Position numbers and translations under genes: made by a program. DNA of 64,000 nt from Beta vulgaris subsp. vulgaris (taxonomy: Eukaryota > Streptophyta > Magnoliopsida > Caryophyllales > Amaranthaceae). This document shows positions 33,807-44,991 of this stretch, one piece after another (position 1 is the first letter of the stretch; each line of letters starts with the position of its first letter). The stretch covers positions 34,148,514 through 34,212,513 of the forward strand of contig NC_079207.1 of assembly GCF_026745355.1 (NCBI RefSeq), read 5' to 3'. The notes below the pieces were generated by a model. The model ran no database searches. It worked only from the letters and a program-made list of their open reading frames with translations, and was not told where the DNA came from.

Positions 33807-34721
33807 ACAAAAATACTTCACTGGAATTACCAGCAAACCTGAATCTTTTCTCATCTAAGGTAAAGTATATGAATAGGAGAAATGCAATTGAAAGTAGCAT
33901 TAATGAAGGTGGTGTTGATAATACGCACTGATTGATCTCTATAAGAAATTTCCTCTATGGCATAAGTATCTTGAGAGTGAACCGTGATTGGCTGATTTGC
34001 TGTTACAACTTACAATTGACATGGAAGCCTCCGTAGCCACAGAACAATTATGTTGGCCTTGAATATAAAAGGGTAAGTAATGGAATTGTTATGACACACG
34101 TGAGAGATAAACAAATAATGAATGTAAAACAATGAAAAACAGACAACAGATTTACGTGATTCACCAATTTGGCTACGTCCATGGGCAAAGAGATAGAATA
34201 TTTATTATGTGAGGAAAACTTGATTACAGATAGAATTAGACTTTATTCGTCGTATAAATCAATTAGTTTAATAACCTATTTATACTCCCGTCAGAAAAAC
34301 GCGTTTCCGAGTTAACCGGGCACCCGCCCGATCGGGTCGGGCGACATTCGCCCGATCAGGCGGTAATTACTAATCCTCAAATGCATTGCGGGCCCGGTCG
34401 GGCAAAACATGCCCTACCGTTGTTCGCTAAAGGCGCCCAACGGCATCGAGCGAACAACGATAACAGCTACCAACGAAATTGTCTCGGGCCCGATCAGCGG
34501 TACTCCAAAACCACCTTTTGAAGCATTTCGTCGAACACATTCAAGGCACTTATTCTTACAAATCTCCAACTTGACTTGAATCCTCCCACAATAAACAAGA
34601 AAACAGATGCATTGATCACAACGCCCAAAATCTCCCTACAAACAGACTTGTCCCAAAAGACAACCAGAGCATAATATGTCCCTAAGACCCCAGAATTGCC
34701 CCAAGAGGGCAACTAACAATC
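33807..34721. repeat. Tandem duplication, second copy (915 bp)
   Basis: Second copy of 32887-33803, leading on into the body of Copia B. Its end, at AACTAACAATC, is where the two copies part. Confidence 0.92.
34087..34588 (-). repeat. Copia B 3' LTR
   Basis: A 502-bp LTR with TG..CA ends, adjoining the 3' UTR of Copia B on its right. Confidence 0.9.
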
Positions 34722-34734
34722 ACAAACATTGAGT

Positions 34735-35340
34735 AAGTCCAAACAATGTTGAAACTTACTACTCTACAGAACCGCCTTGGTGAGCATATCAGCAGGATTA
34801 TTAGCAGTTCCTACCTTCTTCACCTTAATCCTTCTCTCACTTCTCAGAAAATGATACTTGACATCAATGTGTTTATTCCTCTCATGATGGACTTGATCCT
34901 TGCCAAGCATATGCACTTAAGCTGTCACAATACACAGTTGCATGATCATGATGTAGACCCAAATCACTAACTAGCCCCTTTAACCAGATTTCCTCCTTAG
35001 CTGCTTCTGTCAAGGCCATATACTCTGCCTCAATAGTAGACAAAGTTACTGTAGACTGCAAAGTTGCTTTCCAACTTACCGTAGGACCACCAAGAGTGAA
35101 CACATAACCAGTCATAAATCTCTTCCCATCCACATCTCCAGCACAATCAGAAAAAGAATATCCTACAACTAAACATGCCATATCACCTCCGTAAATGAGA
35201 CCAACATCTGACGTACCTCTAGATATCGAAAGATCCTCTTGACTGCCTGCCAATGCTCCTTACTAGGATCACCATGAACCTATAACCACACTGCTGACTC
35301 ATGTGCAAGATCCGCCTATGCAAACCATACATACATCAAG
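34735..35340 (-). pseudogene. Copia B RNase H
   Basis: Motifs on the minus strand are FSDCAGDVDGKRFMTGYVF (catalytic Asp), TLSTIEAEYMALTEAAKE (Glu) and ATVYCDSLSAYAWQ (Asp), followed by the frame-shifted C-terminus. The start near 35253 is an internal Met, and the real protein is fused to the RT. Confidence 0.9.
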
Positions 35341-35349
35341 CTCCCTACT

Positions 35350-36325
35350 ATACTAGCATAAGAACCACTCATGTACTCCTCTCCTCACAGACTTATGTGC
35401 AAATGCAACAGACAAGTGACTATCTGAAGCACTTGGAGTATCTATAGGTTTTGCTGTTGACATGCCAAACCTTGACAATATCTTCTCAATATAGCCTTTA
35501 TGTGACAAGAAAAGCTTTCTTGAGCCTTCCCTATAAATTCCATCCCAAAATCTTCCTTGCTGCACCCAAATCCTTCATTCAAATTCAGCACTGAGAAGTT
35601 CCTTCAATCTGAACATTGACTTGTTCCTGGCAGCTATCAACATATCATCCACATATAGCACTAAGTAGATAAAGACCCATCTGTCAGCTTGTTTGATACA
35701 CACAACAATCATATGAGCTCCTGTTGTAGCCTAGCTTCATCATATAGCTATCAAACTTCTTGTACCATTGCCTTGGAGACTGCTTTAGCCCATATAAGAG
35801 ACTTCTTCAACTTGCAAACACTGTTTTCTTCCCGGAACCTGAAACCCATCTGGTTGAGCCATATTATACTTCCTCCTCCAACTCTCCATGTAAGAAAGCT
35901 GTTTTTACATCTAGCTGCTCAAGCTCAAAATCCTGATGTGCAACTACTGCTAGTAGCACCCTGATGGAAGTATGTCTGACTACAGGCGAAAAAATCTCAT
36001 TATAGTCTACACCCTCCCTTTGTGTGAACCCTCTTGCAACCAGTCGAGCCTTATACTTGACCCCTTCTTCAGATGTTCCCCTCCTTTTTCTTGAAAACCC
36101 ATTTACAAGTACAATTTTTCTCCCTGAAGGCTTAGGCACAAGCTCCCAAGTCTCGTTCTTATGAAGTGACTCCATCTCTTCCCCCATTGCAGCAAGCCAA
36201 TGGGTAGACTCCGTACATGTAACTGCTTCCCTATAGGTTGATGGCTCATAGACATCCACCTCTTCAGCAACCTGCAGTGCATAAGCTAATATCTTCAAAA
36301 TCATATATGTTTGGAGGTTTCTCAA
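35350..36325 (-). pseudogene. Copia B reverse transcriptase
   Basis: WLAAMGEEMESLHKNETWEL opens the domain. KARLVARGFTQREGVDYNE, EQLDVKTAFLHGELEE and the catalytic LYVDDM (about 35641-35661) follow. LFLSHKGYIEKILSRFGMS lies near 35480. Frame breaks near 35860 and between 35565 and 35680 split it. Confidence 0.9.
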
Positions 36326-37567
36326 AATTTGCCCTTACAGGACGCTCCCGAGCCAGGCTAGGCGCCTCTTCACTTGGTATTGAAGATGATGGTTCTTCAG
36401 AAACAATGTGTTGATAGTCATCACTCTCATCATGAGTGACTTGCTGCTCCACCTGCTTATCAGCACTACCACTATCTAACACAACAATGGACTCCACAGT
36501 AGGATTAAACATAGATTTTCCATCAAAGAGAACATTTCTACTAACTATAACACTACCCTTAGACGGAGACAAAATTCTATAGCCCTTTACTCCATCCCCA
36601 TAACCCACAAACACTCCCTTTTTAGCCCTTCGTTCTAACTTACCCTCGTTTACATGATAGTAAACATTACAACCAAAAACTCGCATATCTGAGTAATCTA
36701 CAAGCTTACCTGACCACATCTCATATGGTATTTTGAGATTGATCCCAGAGTGAGGTCCACGATTGATCAGATAACATGATGTACTGACGGCTTCTGCCCA
36801 AAACCTTCTAGTAATACCAGCATTAGAGGGCATGCACCGAGCTCTCTTTAGAAGTGTATGATTCATTCGTTCTGCTACACCATTCGGATGTGGTGTATTT
36901 CTGACAGTGTGATGTCTAGTAATCCCTTCATTCTTACAGAACTCTTCGAATTCAAACAGACAAAATTCCAAACCATTATTAGTTCGTAGCCTTTTGATCT
37001 TCTTTCCAGTTTGATTTGCCACCAATGCCTTCCACTGCATAATTCTTGAAAGTTTCACCTTTTAACTTCAGGACAATTAACCAAGTCATTCTTGAATAAT
37101 CATCTATATATGAAAGAAGCAAAGTACATGTGACCTTCCAAAGACTCCACGCATGAAGGACCCCAACAATCAGAGTGGATATAATCCAGAGTACCTTTTG
37201 TTCTATAAATGCCCTTAGGAAACTTGCTACGATGTAGTTTCCCAAAAACACAATGCTCACAAAACTCCAGGCTTGTGACCTTATGGCCACCCAAAAGATC
37301 AGCCTTGGAGAGGATTTGCATCCCTCTCTCACTCATATGCCCAAGTCTCATGTGCGATAGCTTGGTCATATCCTCCTTCTGAATTTCAGACGACGCAACA
37401 ACAATTGAACCTGAGAGAGCAGAACCCTGCAGAACATACAAGGTACCACACTTGATCCCCTTCAAAACATCCTTTGAACCCTTGCAGACATTCACAACTC
37501 CACCCCAACCTCTGTAACTGAACCCCTTACTGTCTAATAGACTAAGCGAAATCAGATTCTTAGTCAT
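36264..37567 (-). pseudogene. Copia B GAG-pre-integrase and integrase
   Basis: GAG-pre-integrase: LSHMRLGHMSERGMQILSK and CEHCVFGKLHRSKF, with the HHCC zinc ligands. Integrase core: LDYIHSDCWG (Asp), IDDYSRMTWL (Asp region), then RLRTNNGLEF and NGVAERMNHTLLKRARC (Glu). The 36264-37058 piece continues to the linker before the RT (FVGYGDGVKGYRI). One frameshift lies near 37100. Confidence 0.9.
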
Positions 37568-37669
37568 CTATGGAACATGCCTGGAATTGTTCAAAGTGCA
37601 TAAAGTATCATCATGTGTCCGGATCTTGATAAAGCCTATTCCAACTGTCTTATAGACTACACTGTTAGC

Positions 37670-38609
37670 CATTGAAATATTACCCCATCTACCTGCTCAT
37701 AAGTAGTAAACCACTCCCTACAAGGAATCATATGATACGACGCTCCAGAATCAATAACCCACACATTACTACAATATGTTTGCTCATTAGCAACTAGAGC
37801 AAGGTCATCCTCAAAATTCGAATTTTCTGCTGCAACAACAGTAGAACCAGATCCAGATTTATTCTCTTGATGCTTCTTTTTAGGACATTCCTTTTTCTAA
37901 TGCCCCTTCTCCTTACAGTAATTACAGACATCATTAGGTTTAAAACTCCCTTAAGAATTTCCAGTTTCTTTAAATTCTCTTTACCATGTCCCTTACCACT
38001 ACTACTGGCCACTAATCCAGAAGACTGATTATTTGTACCTGTACTACCACCAGATGCCTTATGGCGCAATTCCCTAGTATGCAGAGATGATCTAACTTCT
38101 TCTAGGGACACATAATCTCTACCAACAATGAAAGATTGCACAAAATTTTCATACGATAACGGTAAAGAAACAAGCAGAATTAAAGCGCCATCCTCATCCT
38201 CCACTTAACATCAATATTACGCAAATTCTAGCAAAATTGTATTTAATTGATCTAGGTGATATCTAAGAGGCATACCTTCCTGCATTCGCAGTCTGAACAG
38301 ACGTTGCTTCAAAAGCAACTTGTTGGTTAGAGATTTTGTCTTTTATAAACTCTCTAATTTCAACCACAGACCAAATGCGGTTCCATCCTCCGCGACTTCA
38401 GTGATTATGTCATCAGTCAGACACAACATAATCGTTGAATGAGCCTTCTCCTCTAGAGTGGTCATCTCAGCGGTAACTGAATCTGTTGACTTTTTTGTCA
38501 ACGGCGCCCACAACCCTTGTTGCTTCAATAAAGCCCGCATCTTGATTTGCCTCAGATTGAAACTATTCTTCCTAGTGAATTTATCAATCTTCACATTCAT
38601 CTCAGACAT
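37670..38609 (-). pseudogene. Copia B gag and protease
   Basis: Gag starts MSEMNVKIDKFTRKNSFNL at 38609, 27 bp past the PBS. The domain includes QQGLWAPLTKKSTDS and SLPLSYENFVQSFIVGRDY. A shifted zinc knuckle lies near 37880-37930. The protease motif VIDSGASYHM lies near 37740. Stops and frame changes occur near 38200-38340 and 37900. Confidence 0.87.
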
Positions 38610-38635
38610 CTTTTCTCACACATATCGAACACAAA

Positions 38636-38648
38636 GCTCTTGATACCA
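38636..38648 (-). other. Copia B primer binding site
   Basis: TGGTATCAAGAGC on the minus strand, three bases after the LTR end. It is close to the initiator-Met consensus. Confidence 0.82.
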
Positions 38649-38651
38649 ATT

Positions 38652-38965
38652 TGTTATAACAAATGTGAGAGAGAAACAAATAATGAATGTAAAACAATGA
38701 AAAACAAACAACAGATTTATGTGGTTCACCAATTTGGCTACGTCCACGCGTTTCTGCGTTAACCGGGCTCCCGCCCGATTGGGGTTGGGGACATCCGCCC
38801 GATCGGGCGGTAATTACTAATCCTTAGATGCGTTAGGGGCCCGGTCGGGCGAAACTTGCCCTGCCGTTCTTCGCTAAAGGCGCCCGATCGAGCGAGCCTG
38901 CCTGACGGCATTGGGCGAACAACGAAAACAGCTGCCAAGGAAATTGTCACGGGCCCGATCGGGTG
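38652..38965 (-). repeat. Copia B 5' LTR, shortened
   Basis: It aligns with 34087-34588 but lacks about 130 bp between GGCTACGTCC and ACGCGTTTC, and it loses homology after GGGCCCGATCGGG. The missing block held the TATA-like region, so this LTR is probably a dead promoter. Confidence 0.85.
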
Positions 38966-39258
38966 GCGAAACTCTCTAGGTTCACAGTCTTTAAAGTATT
39001 GATCCAAGGCCAAAGAACGGTACATCAGGAAAAGCAGAGGAGTGAGAAAGATCGGCTTATTGCTTTTAAATTGGATTATTTCGGAAAGAATAATGAGTGG
39101 AATTGATAGGAGGACCAGAAAAGTACATGAGCTTTACTATAAAATGGGAGTTTCTAAAAGCTAAATCCCAGTTCTTAAGACTTGGTTTTTGGTAAAAAAT
39201 TCTATTCAAAACCAGCTGTATACTATATTTCTCTGATTTCCTTGATTCTTTTCTTTTT
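38966..39258. other. Short intron stretch between Copia B and LINE C
   Basis: About 290 bp of AT-rich sequence. No gene, repeat or element end is recognised. Confidence 0.5.
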
Positions 39259-39274
39259 ATAGAATTTTTGGTAT
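39259..39274. repeat. LINE C target site duplication, left copy
   Basis: ATAGAATTTTTGGTAT, repeated exactly at 44976-44991 after the poly(A). Confidence 0.95.
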
Positions 39275-39308
39275 ACATTTCACAAGAAACAAGAAAAACA
39301 GAAAAAAG

Positions 39309-40841
39309 ATGAGGGAGAAAGAAGTAGAGAGAGAAAGAGAAAAGAGAGAAGGAAAAAGCCCCAATTCACTATCTCATAACCCTAGCCACCCAAAATTATC
39401 TCAATTCAATCTTGAAACCATCAAAAATGCCAAATTGTTCTTAGTTTCTGTTATCAATTTGCTATTAATAATACTAGTAGTAATTTTCAGAACCCAAACC
39501 TCAACAAATTCCTCAAATCAGCCTAGAAATTTCCCCCAAATTAAGGTTGATAAAGTTCAAAAAAATTTCTCCTTTCATGAGAAAAGTTCACCTCCTGTGT
39601 TTGTCATAGTGCAATTCAAGTATTTCTCTTCTATTGTTGGATTTCAAGTCCAAGCCTTTGATTGGATTAAAGGTTTTTTTTTCCTTCCATTCAAATTCAA
39701 AGTTCGATTAATGGCTAGGGTTTTTCGAAGTGTCTCGCTTCGGGTTCCTCTTTCAGTTCCTGGTGTGGGTCTATTTCTTTCGTCAATGGTGTCGGTTTTT
39801 TTGTTGCGAGTGGGTTCTTGCTGTAGGCTTGGTCTAATTGGGGTGTTTTATACGCCTTCTATTGCGAGTGGGTCTTTCGTCAATGGTGTTCATTTGGTGC
39901 TTCTGGTTGTTAATGCTCTGGCGTGGGTGGGCATTTTGCATCTCTTCATTACAGCACTTCCTTTTTCAGTTAGTGAGAAGATACTTCTCTATATCTTCCT
40001 CTTGTTCTTATTCTACAAGTTTCTCTCTTCCATTTCAAAGGTATGGTGTTGTTCACATCTGACCTTATATGTTATAATCCATTTATTCAATACTTTTAGA
40101 CTGGTAATCAAGGTTTTTTGGTATGATACAATGTTACTTTTGTTTATCTCTTTCAAGAATTTCTTCATTTACTCCATTCTAGGCCCCAGAAGCTATTGGA
40201 ATGGAGAAGATTGTTCTTCTTTTCTTTTGCCTATAGAAGGCTTTGGCTATTGCTTAAGCCAAATCTATGTCAAGAAAAATGTCATTGAGAATGTGATTGT
40301 TGTTATCAAATTGGCATTATATGTATTCCTGTTGTCTGATTGTTATTATTGCTCTATTTCTCAGAAGTTTTTGTGGATGGTTATGAAGTTGGTTAAGTTT
40401 GCTATACAAAATCTTTATTTTAGGCTCTGTCATTCCTATTTGGGGATTAGAATTCTAATTGATAAGAATTGTTGGCCTGATTTAGTCTTTAGCATCTTCT
40501 CGTATGCTCTAATATTTCAATGTTCAGTAATGCTTGCGAAGATAGCCTTCTTTTTAATGTCAATCTCTATTGCAAAGGCGAGTTTGAACCAGTTGGTTTC
40601 TCTCCATCTTTGGGTCTTTAAAGTTGCTGTTTCGTGCATCAAATTAGCAAAATCAAATTTTTTTTGTAATGGTGCTCATCCAGTTCTGGTCACTGCATTG
40701 TCGATGGTTTTTAATGTCAGAGAGCTTGCCAATCTGCATTGTTGCTCATGTAGTATTTGTGCGGAGAAAATAATTGTTATCAGGTCTGTCGAGGGGCAAG
40801 ACTTAGGTAAGTCTTGTATTCCAAAAGTCTATGTTTTATGA
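39309..40841 (+). CDS. LINE C ORF1, 510-residue multi-membrane-span protein of unknown function
   Basis: An uninterrupted frame in the ORF1 position of a LINE. The first 35 residues are charged (MREKEVEREREKREGK). The rest is very hydrophobic, with at least seven likely membrane spans by eye, for example LFLVSVINLLLIILVVIF (about 44-61), LVLLVVNALAWVGILHLFIT (about 197-216), ILLYIFLLFLFYKFL (about 225-239), VIENVIVVIKLALYVFLL and VFSIFSYALIFQCSVMLAKI. I see no DUF4283, RRM or zinc knuckle. The stop overlaps the ORF2 start (ATGA). T-rich sequence favours hydrophobic codons, but a stop-free 510 codons would be unlikely by chance. Function unknown. Confidence 0.72.
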   Translation: MREKEVEREREKREGKSPNSLSHNPSHPKLSQFNLETIKNAKLFLVSVINLLLIILVVIFRTQTSTNSSNQPRNFPQIKVDKVQKNFSFHEKSSPPVFVIVQFKYFSSIVGFQVQAFDWIKGFFFLPFKFKVRLMARVFRSVSLRVPLSVPGVGLFLSSMVSVFLLRVGSCCRLGLIGVFYTPSIASGSFVNGVHLVLLVVNALAWVGILHLFITALPFSVSEKILLYIFLLFLFYKFLSSISKVWCCSHLTLYVIIHLFNTFRLVIKVFWYDTMLLLFISFKNFFIYSILGPRSYWNGEDCSSFLLPIEGFGYCLSQIYVKKNVIENVIVVIKLALYVFLLSDCYYCSISQKFLWMVMKLVKFAIQNLYFRLCHSYLGIRILIDKNCWPDLVFSIFSYALIFQCSVMLAKIAFFLMSISIAKASLNQLVSLHLWVFKVAVSCIKLAKSNFFCNGAHPVLVTALSMVFNVRELANLHCCSCSICAEKIIVIRSVEGQDLGKSCIPKVYVL

Positions 40842-43800
40842 TTATAAGTAGTTGGAATATAAGAGGTTCGAGGAGGCATTTAGCTATGGAAGAAGTAAAA
40901 GTTTTTTGTAAATCCAAGAAAGTAAAAATCATGATGCTATGTGAGACTAAAGTGCCAACTCCTCCTTCTGAGGGATGTGTTAGGTACTGTGGCTTCACTC
41001 ATTTTGACTTCCTTCCGTCAATGGGGTTAGCAGGGGTATGTGGATCATGTGGAAGAATGATAATTGTAATCCGTTTGTTCTATCATCCATTAGTAAATCT
41101 TCTCGTTTTTGGGCTTGTAAAATTGAGCTATTAGCCATTAATTTTAGCTTTATTGCTATTTTCATCTATGCTCCTCCAATTATAATTTGAAGTATGAATT
41201 TTGGGATGAACTAATTGATTTTATTAGAAGGCTCGAAAGCCCTTTCATTATATAGGGGATTCAATGAGTTAAGTTCCATTTAGATAAACTAGGTGGGGCT
41301 GAATTTAGATTTTCCAGATTAGCTATTATGAATTATTTTTACTCTGCTATCGACTGCATAGAATTTCCTTTTGAAGGGAACCCGTATACTTGGCGAAAAT
41401 CAGAAGTGGTCCAAATAATATTTTGGAAAGGTTAGATAAGGGGGTTGCGAGTATAAGTTGGTTAAATGCTTTCCCAAATGCAAAAATTATTCATCATCTT
41501 TTTTCTTCTTCAGATCACTGTCCTATATCCTTGGAAATCAAAACCATAGTAATCTAAAAGCCCCCTTTTAAATTTGATAAAGTATGGACAACTCGAAAGA
41601 TTTTGATGTTTTAATCAAGAAAACTTGGTGTCAAAGGTTTCAAGGTTCGAATATGTATTGCTTAACAAAAAAGTGCAAACTTTTAAAGGAGAAAGTTAAA
41701 ACTTGGGTCACTACCAGATTTGGCAATATATCTAGACAACTAAGTAGTGTTGAGGGAAAGTTGGGTAGAATTCAAAATCAACTACTTGAACATAATGATT
41801 GCCCTCATCTAATTAGACAACAAAACTTGCTTTTAGCTAAGCAAACAAAGTTGTTAGATTTTCAAGACTCCTATTGGAAAATCAAGGCTAAGTCTAATAA
41901 TTTAAAATTTGGGGATGCAAAACACAAAGTATTATCATGCATGTGCCTCGATTAGACGAAATCGTAATTTAATTACTTCTATTAAAGATCCGTCAGACCG
42001 TTTAGTTACTCAACCAAAATTAGTAGAAGAATGTTTTACTAATGCGTTTAAGAAGAGATTTTCTAAGAATATGGATTGTTGTTTTGATTATGATTCCGAT
42101 CTATCTTTATTGGAGTGTATAATTTCTGAAAATGACAACATAGACCTATGCGCTGATATATCGATAGACGAAGTCAAATCTGCCCTGTTTGATCTAGCAC
42201 CGGATAAATCTCCGGGTCCAGATGGTTTTACTCCTTTCTTCTATCAAAAGTATTGGACTCTTGTGGGAAACTCAGTGTATAGGGCTATTAAGGCTTTTTT
42301 TTCATTCAGGAAAAATCTTAAAAGAAATTAATCATACTTTTATAACTCTTATTCCTAAAATAGAAGCTCCATCTAACCCAAATCATTTTCGACCTATAAG
42401 CCTGTGCTCAACTATTTATAAAATTATTTCAAAAATTATGGCTAATAGATTGAAAGTCGTGTTGGGTCGGATTATTCATCCTTTACAAGGGGCTTTTGTC
42501 CCTGAAAGACAAATTCAAGATAATATTTATTAGCTCATGAAGTGTTCCATTCTTTTAAGAATAAAAAAGGAAGAGAAGGGTGGTTAGCTATTAAATTAGA
42601 TATGGAAAAAGCTTATGATAGACTAGAATGGAGCTTTATCTTTGCAACATTTAAAAAATTGGGTTTTTGTGAGAAATGGATTAATTGGCTCCGTCAATGC
42701 ATTACAACTGTGTCATTTTCCGTTCTGGTAAATGGTATTCCTGGAGATATGTTCTTCCCCTCTAGAGGTATTCGTCAAGGAGATCCTCTTTCCCCGTATA
42801 TTTTTATTCTATGTGCAGAAATTTTAGCTCGTCAATTGTTTCAAGCTAGTACTATAGATTCTCGATTGATAGGGGTTACTCTTGGTCATTCTAGAATTAA
42901 CATTCCTTTTTTAACTTTTGCGGATGATACAATGATTTTGGCAAAAGCTAAGGTAGAAAACTGTCATGCTATAAAATCTATTCTTAACAAATACTGCTCG
43001 ATGCCAGGCCAACTTGTCAATTTTCATAAGTCTGCTTTTCAATGTACAACAAATACCCCAGCAGAATTATTAAGTGTTTTTCAGAATATTCTCCAGATGG
43101 ATGATTCTCTATCACTAGGTTACTATTTGGGTTGCCCAATCATTAGTAGCAAGGTTACAAATGCAACTTTTAGTTCTATTCAAGAAAAAGTCTCCTCTCA
43201 ACTTACCAAGTGGAGAGCCAATTCACTATCTCAAGCAGGTAGAGCTATTTTAATCCAGTCTAATCTGGCTTCTAAAGCTAGCTTCCAAATGCAAAGTTTT
43301 ATTCTCCCTCCTTCTATCCTCTCTCTTTAGATAAAAACTATAGGAATTTTCTTTGGAATAAAGATCAGAACTCTAAAGCTCCTAACTTGATAGGTTGGGA
43401 TAAGATTTGTACACCAAAAAAATTTGGAGGATTGGGGTTGAAGAAAGCTAAAGTTAATAACTTAGCTCTTCAGTTCAAACTTCTTTGGAAAATAATTAGG
43501 ATGCCTAACAATTTATGGGTCAAACTCGTTAAGCAGAAATATTTAAAACAAGACACCTTATTCACTTATAAAACTAAAGCTAATGTATCTTGGCAATGGC
43601 GTAAACTAATGACGCTTCGTACACCTTTTAAGCAAGGTCTTAGATGGATGGTGGGGAATGGGGAGTCTATCTCATTTTGGAATGACAATTGGGTGTTTAA
43701 TTACCCTCTTAAAAAGAAGTACTCCCCTATTATTGGGTCAGAGGATTTGATGGTTAATTTTTTCATTACAGATGCTGCTAAATGGAATAAAGAACTTCTC

Positions 43801-44871
43801 TTAAACTATGTTCCGATTAATGTAGTGGAAGATATTTTAAAAATCTTTATTCCTTATAATAAAATGGCAGATAGGATTTTTTGGGGCCTTACTGCAGATG
43901 GAGAATATTCGGTTAAATCGGGTGTTGCTCTACTTCAAGGGTATGGCTTAGATCCGCCCAAGATTAAATTCTTTCTGTGGAAAATTTGTCAGAATGGTCT
44001 CCCTACTAAAAAGAGGTTAGAAATGAGTCATATTTTCCTTCCTTTAGAGTGTGTTTTTTGTAACTACCACTCAGAAGATGACCATCACTTATTTCTTGAC
44101 TGCCCTTTTGTTCATGATGTTTTAGAAATTTTTAATGTCAATGGGTTTTTTTCTCCCCTTCCTATTGATAATAGTGATCTTTCTTTTATTGAGCACTTTT
44201 GCAATCTTAAGTCTTGTTTGACTCTGAAGAACCTCAATTTCTATGCAATTGTATGGTGGTTCATTTGGTATGCTAGAAATAGTATCATTTTTCGTCAGGA
44301 AAGCTTTTCTCCAGCCAAACTAGGGGTTTTGATTAAAGCCTATATGCATAATCTAGATTGTTCCTTGTTTAATTGTTCCACTTTAGATTATAGTCAGCAT
44401 GTTGTTAAAGCAACTAAAAAGCCTAGGCCGAATATTATTTGGTCCCCCCCTCCTCTTGATTTTGTTAAACTTAATTTTGATGGTTCCAAGTTACAGAATG
44501 GAAGTACAGCTTATGGCTTTGTTATTAGCGATTCTGTGGGAAAGCTTTTGCTTAGTGGTGCTAACGCCATAGCTGATAATAATTCTATTTTAGTTGCCGA
44601 GGCCTGGGGTCTAAGAGAAGGTATTAGGGGAGCTCTCTATCTGGGGGCTAATAATATTACAATTGAGGGTGATAATCTTTCAGTTATTCAAGCTATCAAA
44701 AGAATCTGGAAAATTCCGTGGTCTATTAATGCTCTCATTAATGATGCAGCTGATGATTTGAGAAAATTTGATAATTATAATATTCAGCATGTTTTTAGAG
44801 AATCTAATTTTGCTGCCGATTGGATGGCACATTATGGCCATTCCACTACTAATCTCTGTTATTGGTGTTGA
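40838..44871 (+). pseudogene. LINE C ORF2 (endonuclease, reverse transcriptase, zf-RVT, RNase H), with frame breaks
   Basis: It starts MIISSWNIRGSRRHLAMEEV. Endonuclease motifs are LCETKVPTP, GDFNEL (41262, after an in-frame TAG) and SDHCPISL. The RT has LAPDKSPGPDGFTPFFYQ, GAFVPERQIQDN, IKLDMEKAYDRLEW, GIRQGDPLSPYIFIL and the catalytic FADDTMIL. zf-RVT has CVFCNYHSEDDHHLFLDC. The C-terminal RNase H has LNFDGSK, AEAWGLREG, IEGDNLSVI and ESNFAADWMA, with all four acidic residues in place. Breaks occur near 41130-41580, 41920, 42320, 42535 and 43330. The final 494-codon piece (43387-44871) is open. Confidence 0.93.
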
Positions 44872-44975
44872 ATCTCCTGATATTGCTTTTTCCAAGATCA
44901 TCCGTAAGGATGCTTTAGGGTGGCCTGTCAATTGGGTTCCTCCCTAGTTTCTTTCTTTCTGGCTAAAAAAAAAAA

Positions 44976-44991
44976 ATAGAATTTTTGGTAT
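44976..44991. repeat. LINE C target site duplication, right copy
   Basis: ATAGAATTTTTGGTAT, exact copy of 39259-39274. Confidence 0.95.

Larger units (their letters stand above)
34087..38965 (-). mobile_element. Copia B (Tork-like), minus strand
   Basis: It has a left 3' LTR (34087-34588), RNase H, RT, integrase, protease, gag, PBS and a shortened right 5' LTR (38652 to about 38965). It is better preserved than Copia A, with an intact 264-residue integrase stretch, but still carries frameshifts. The right LTR lacks its outer end, so no target duplication can be read. Confidence 0.92.
39275..44975 (+). mobile_element. LINE C, full-length, with hydrophobic ORF1 and an RNase H-bearing ORF2
   Basis: A 5701-bp element with a perfect 16-bp duplication and a poly(A) tail (about 44965-44976). 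It has a 34-bp 5' leader, ORF1 (39309-40841) and ORF2 (40838-44871). The ORF2 type, with an added RNase H domain, differs from LINEs A and B. The perfect duplication suggests a fairly recent insertion. It runs antisense to the kinase gene whose intron holds it. Confidence 0.95.
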
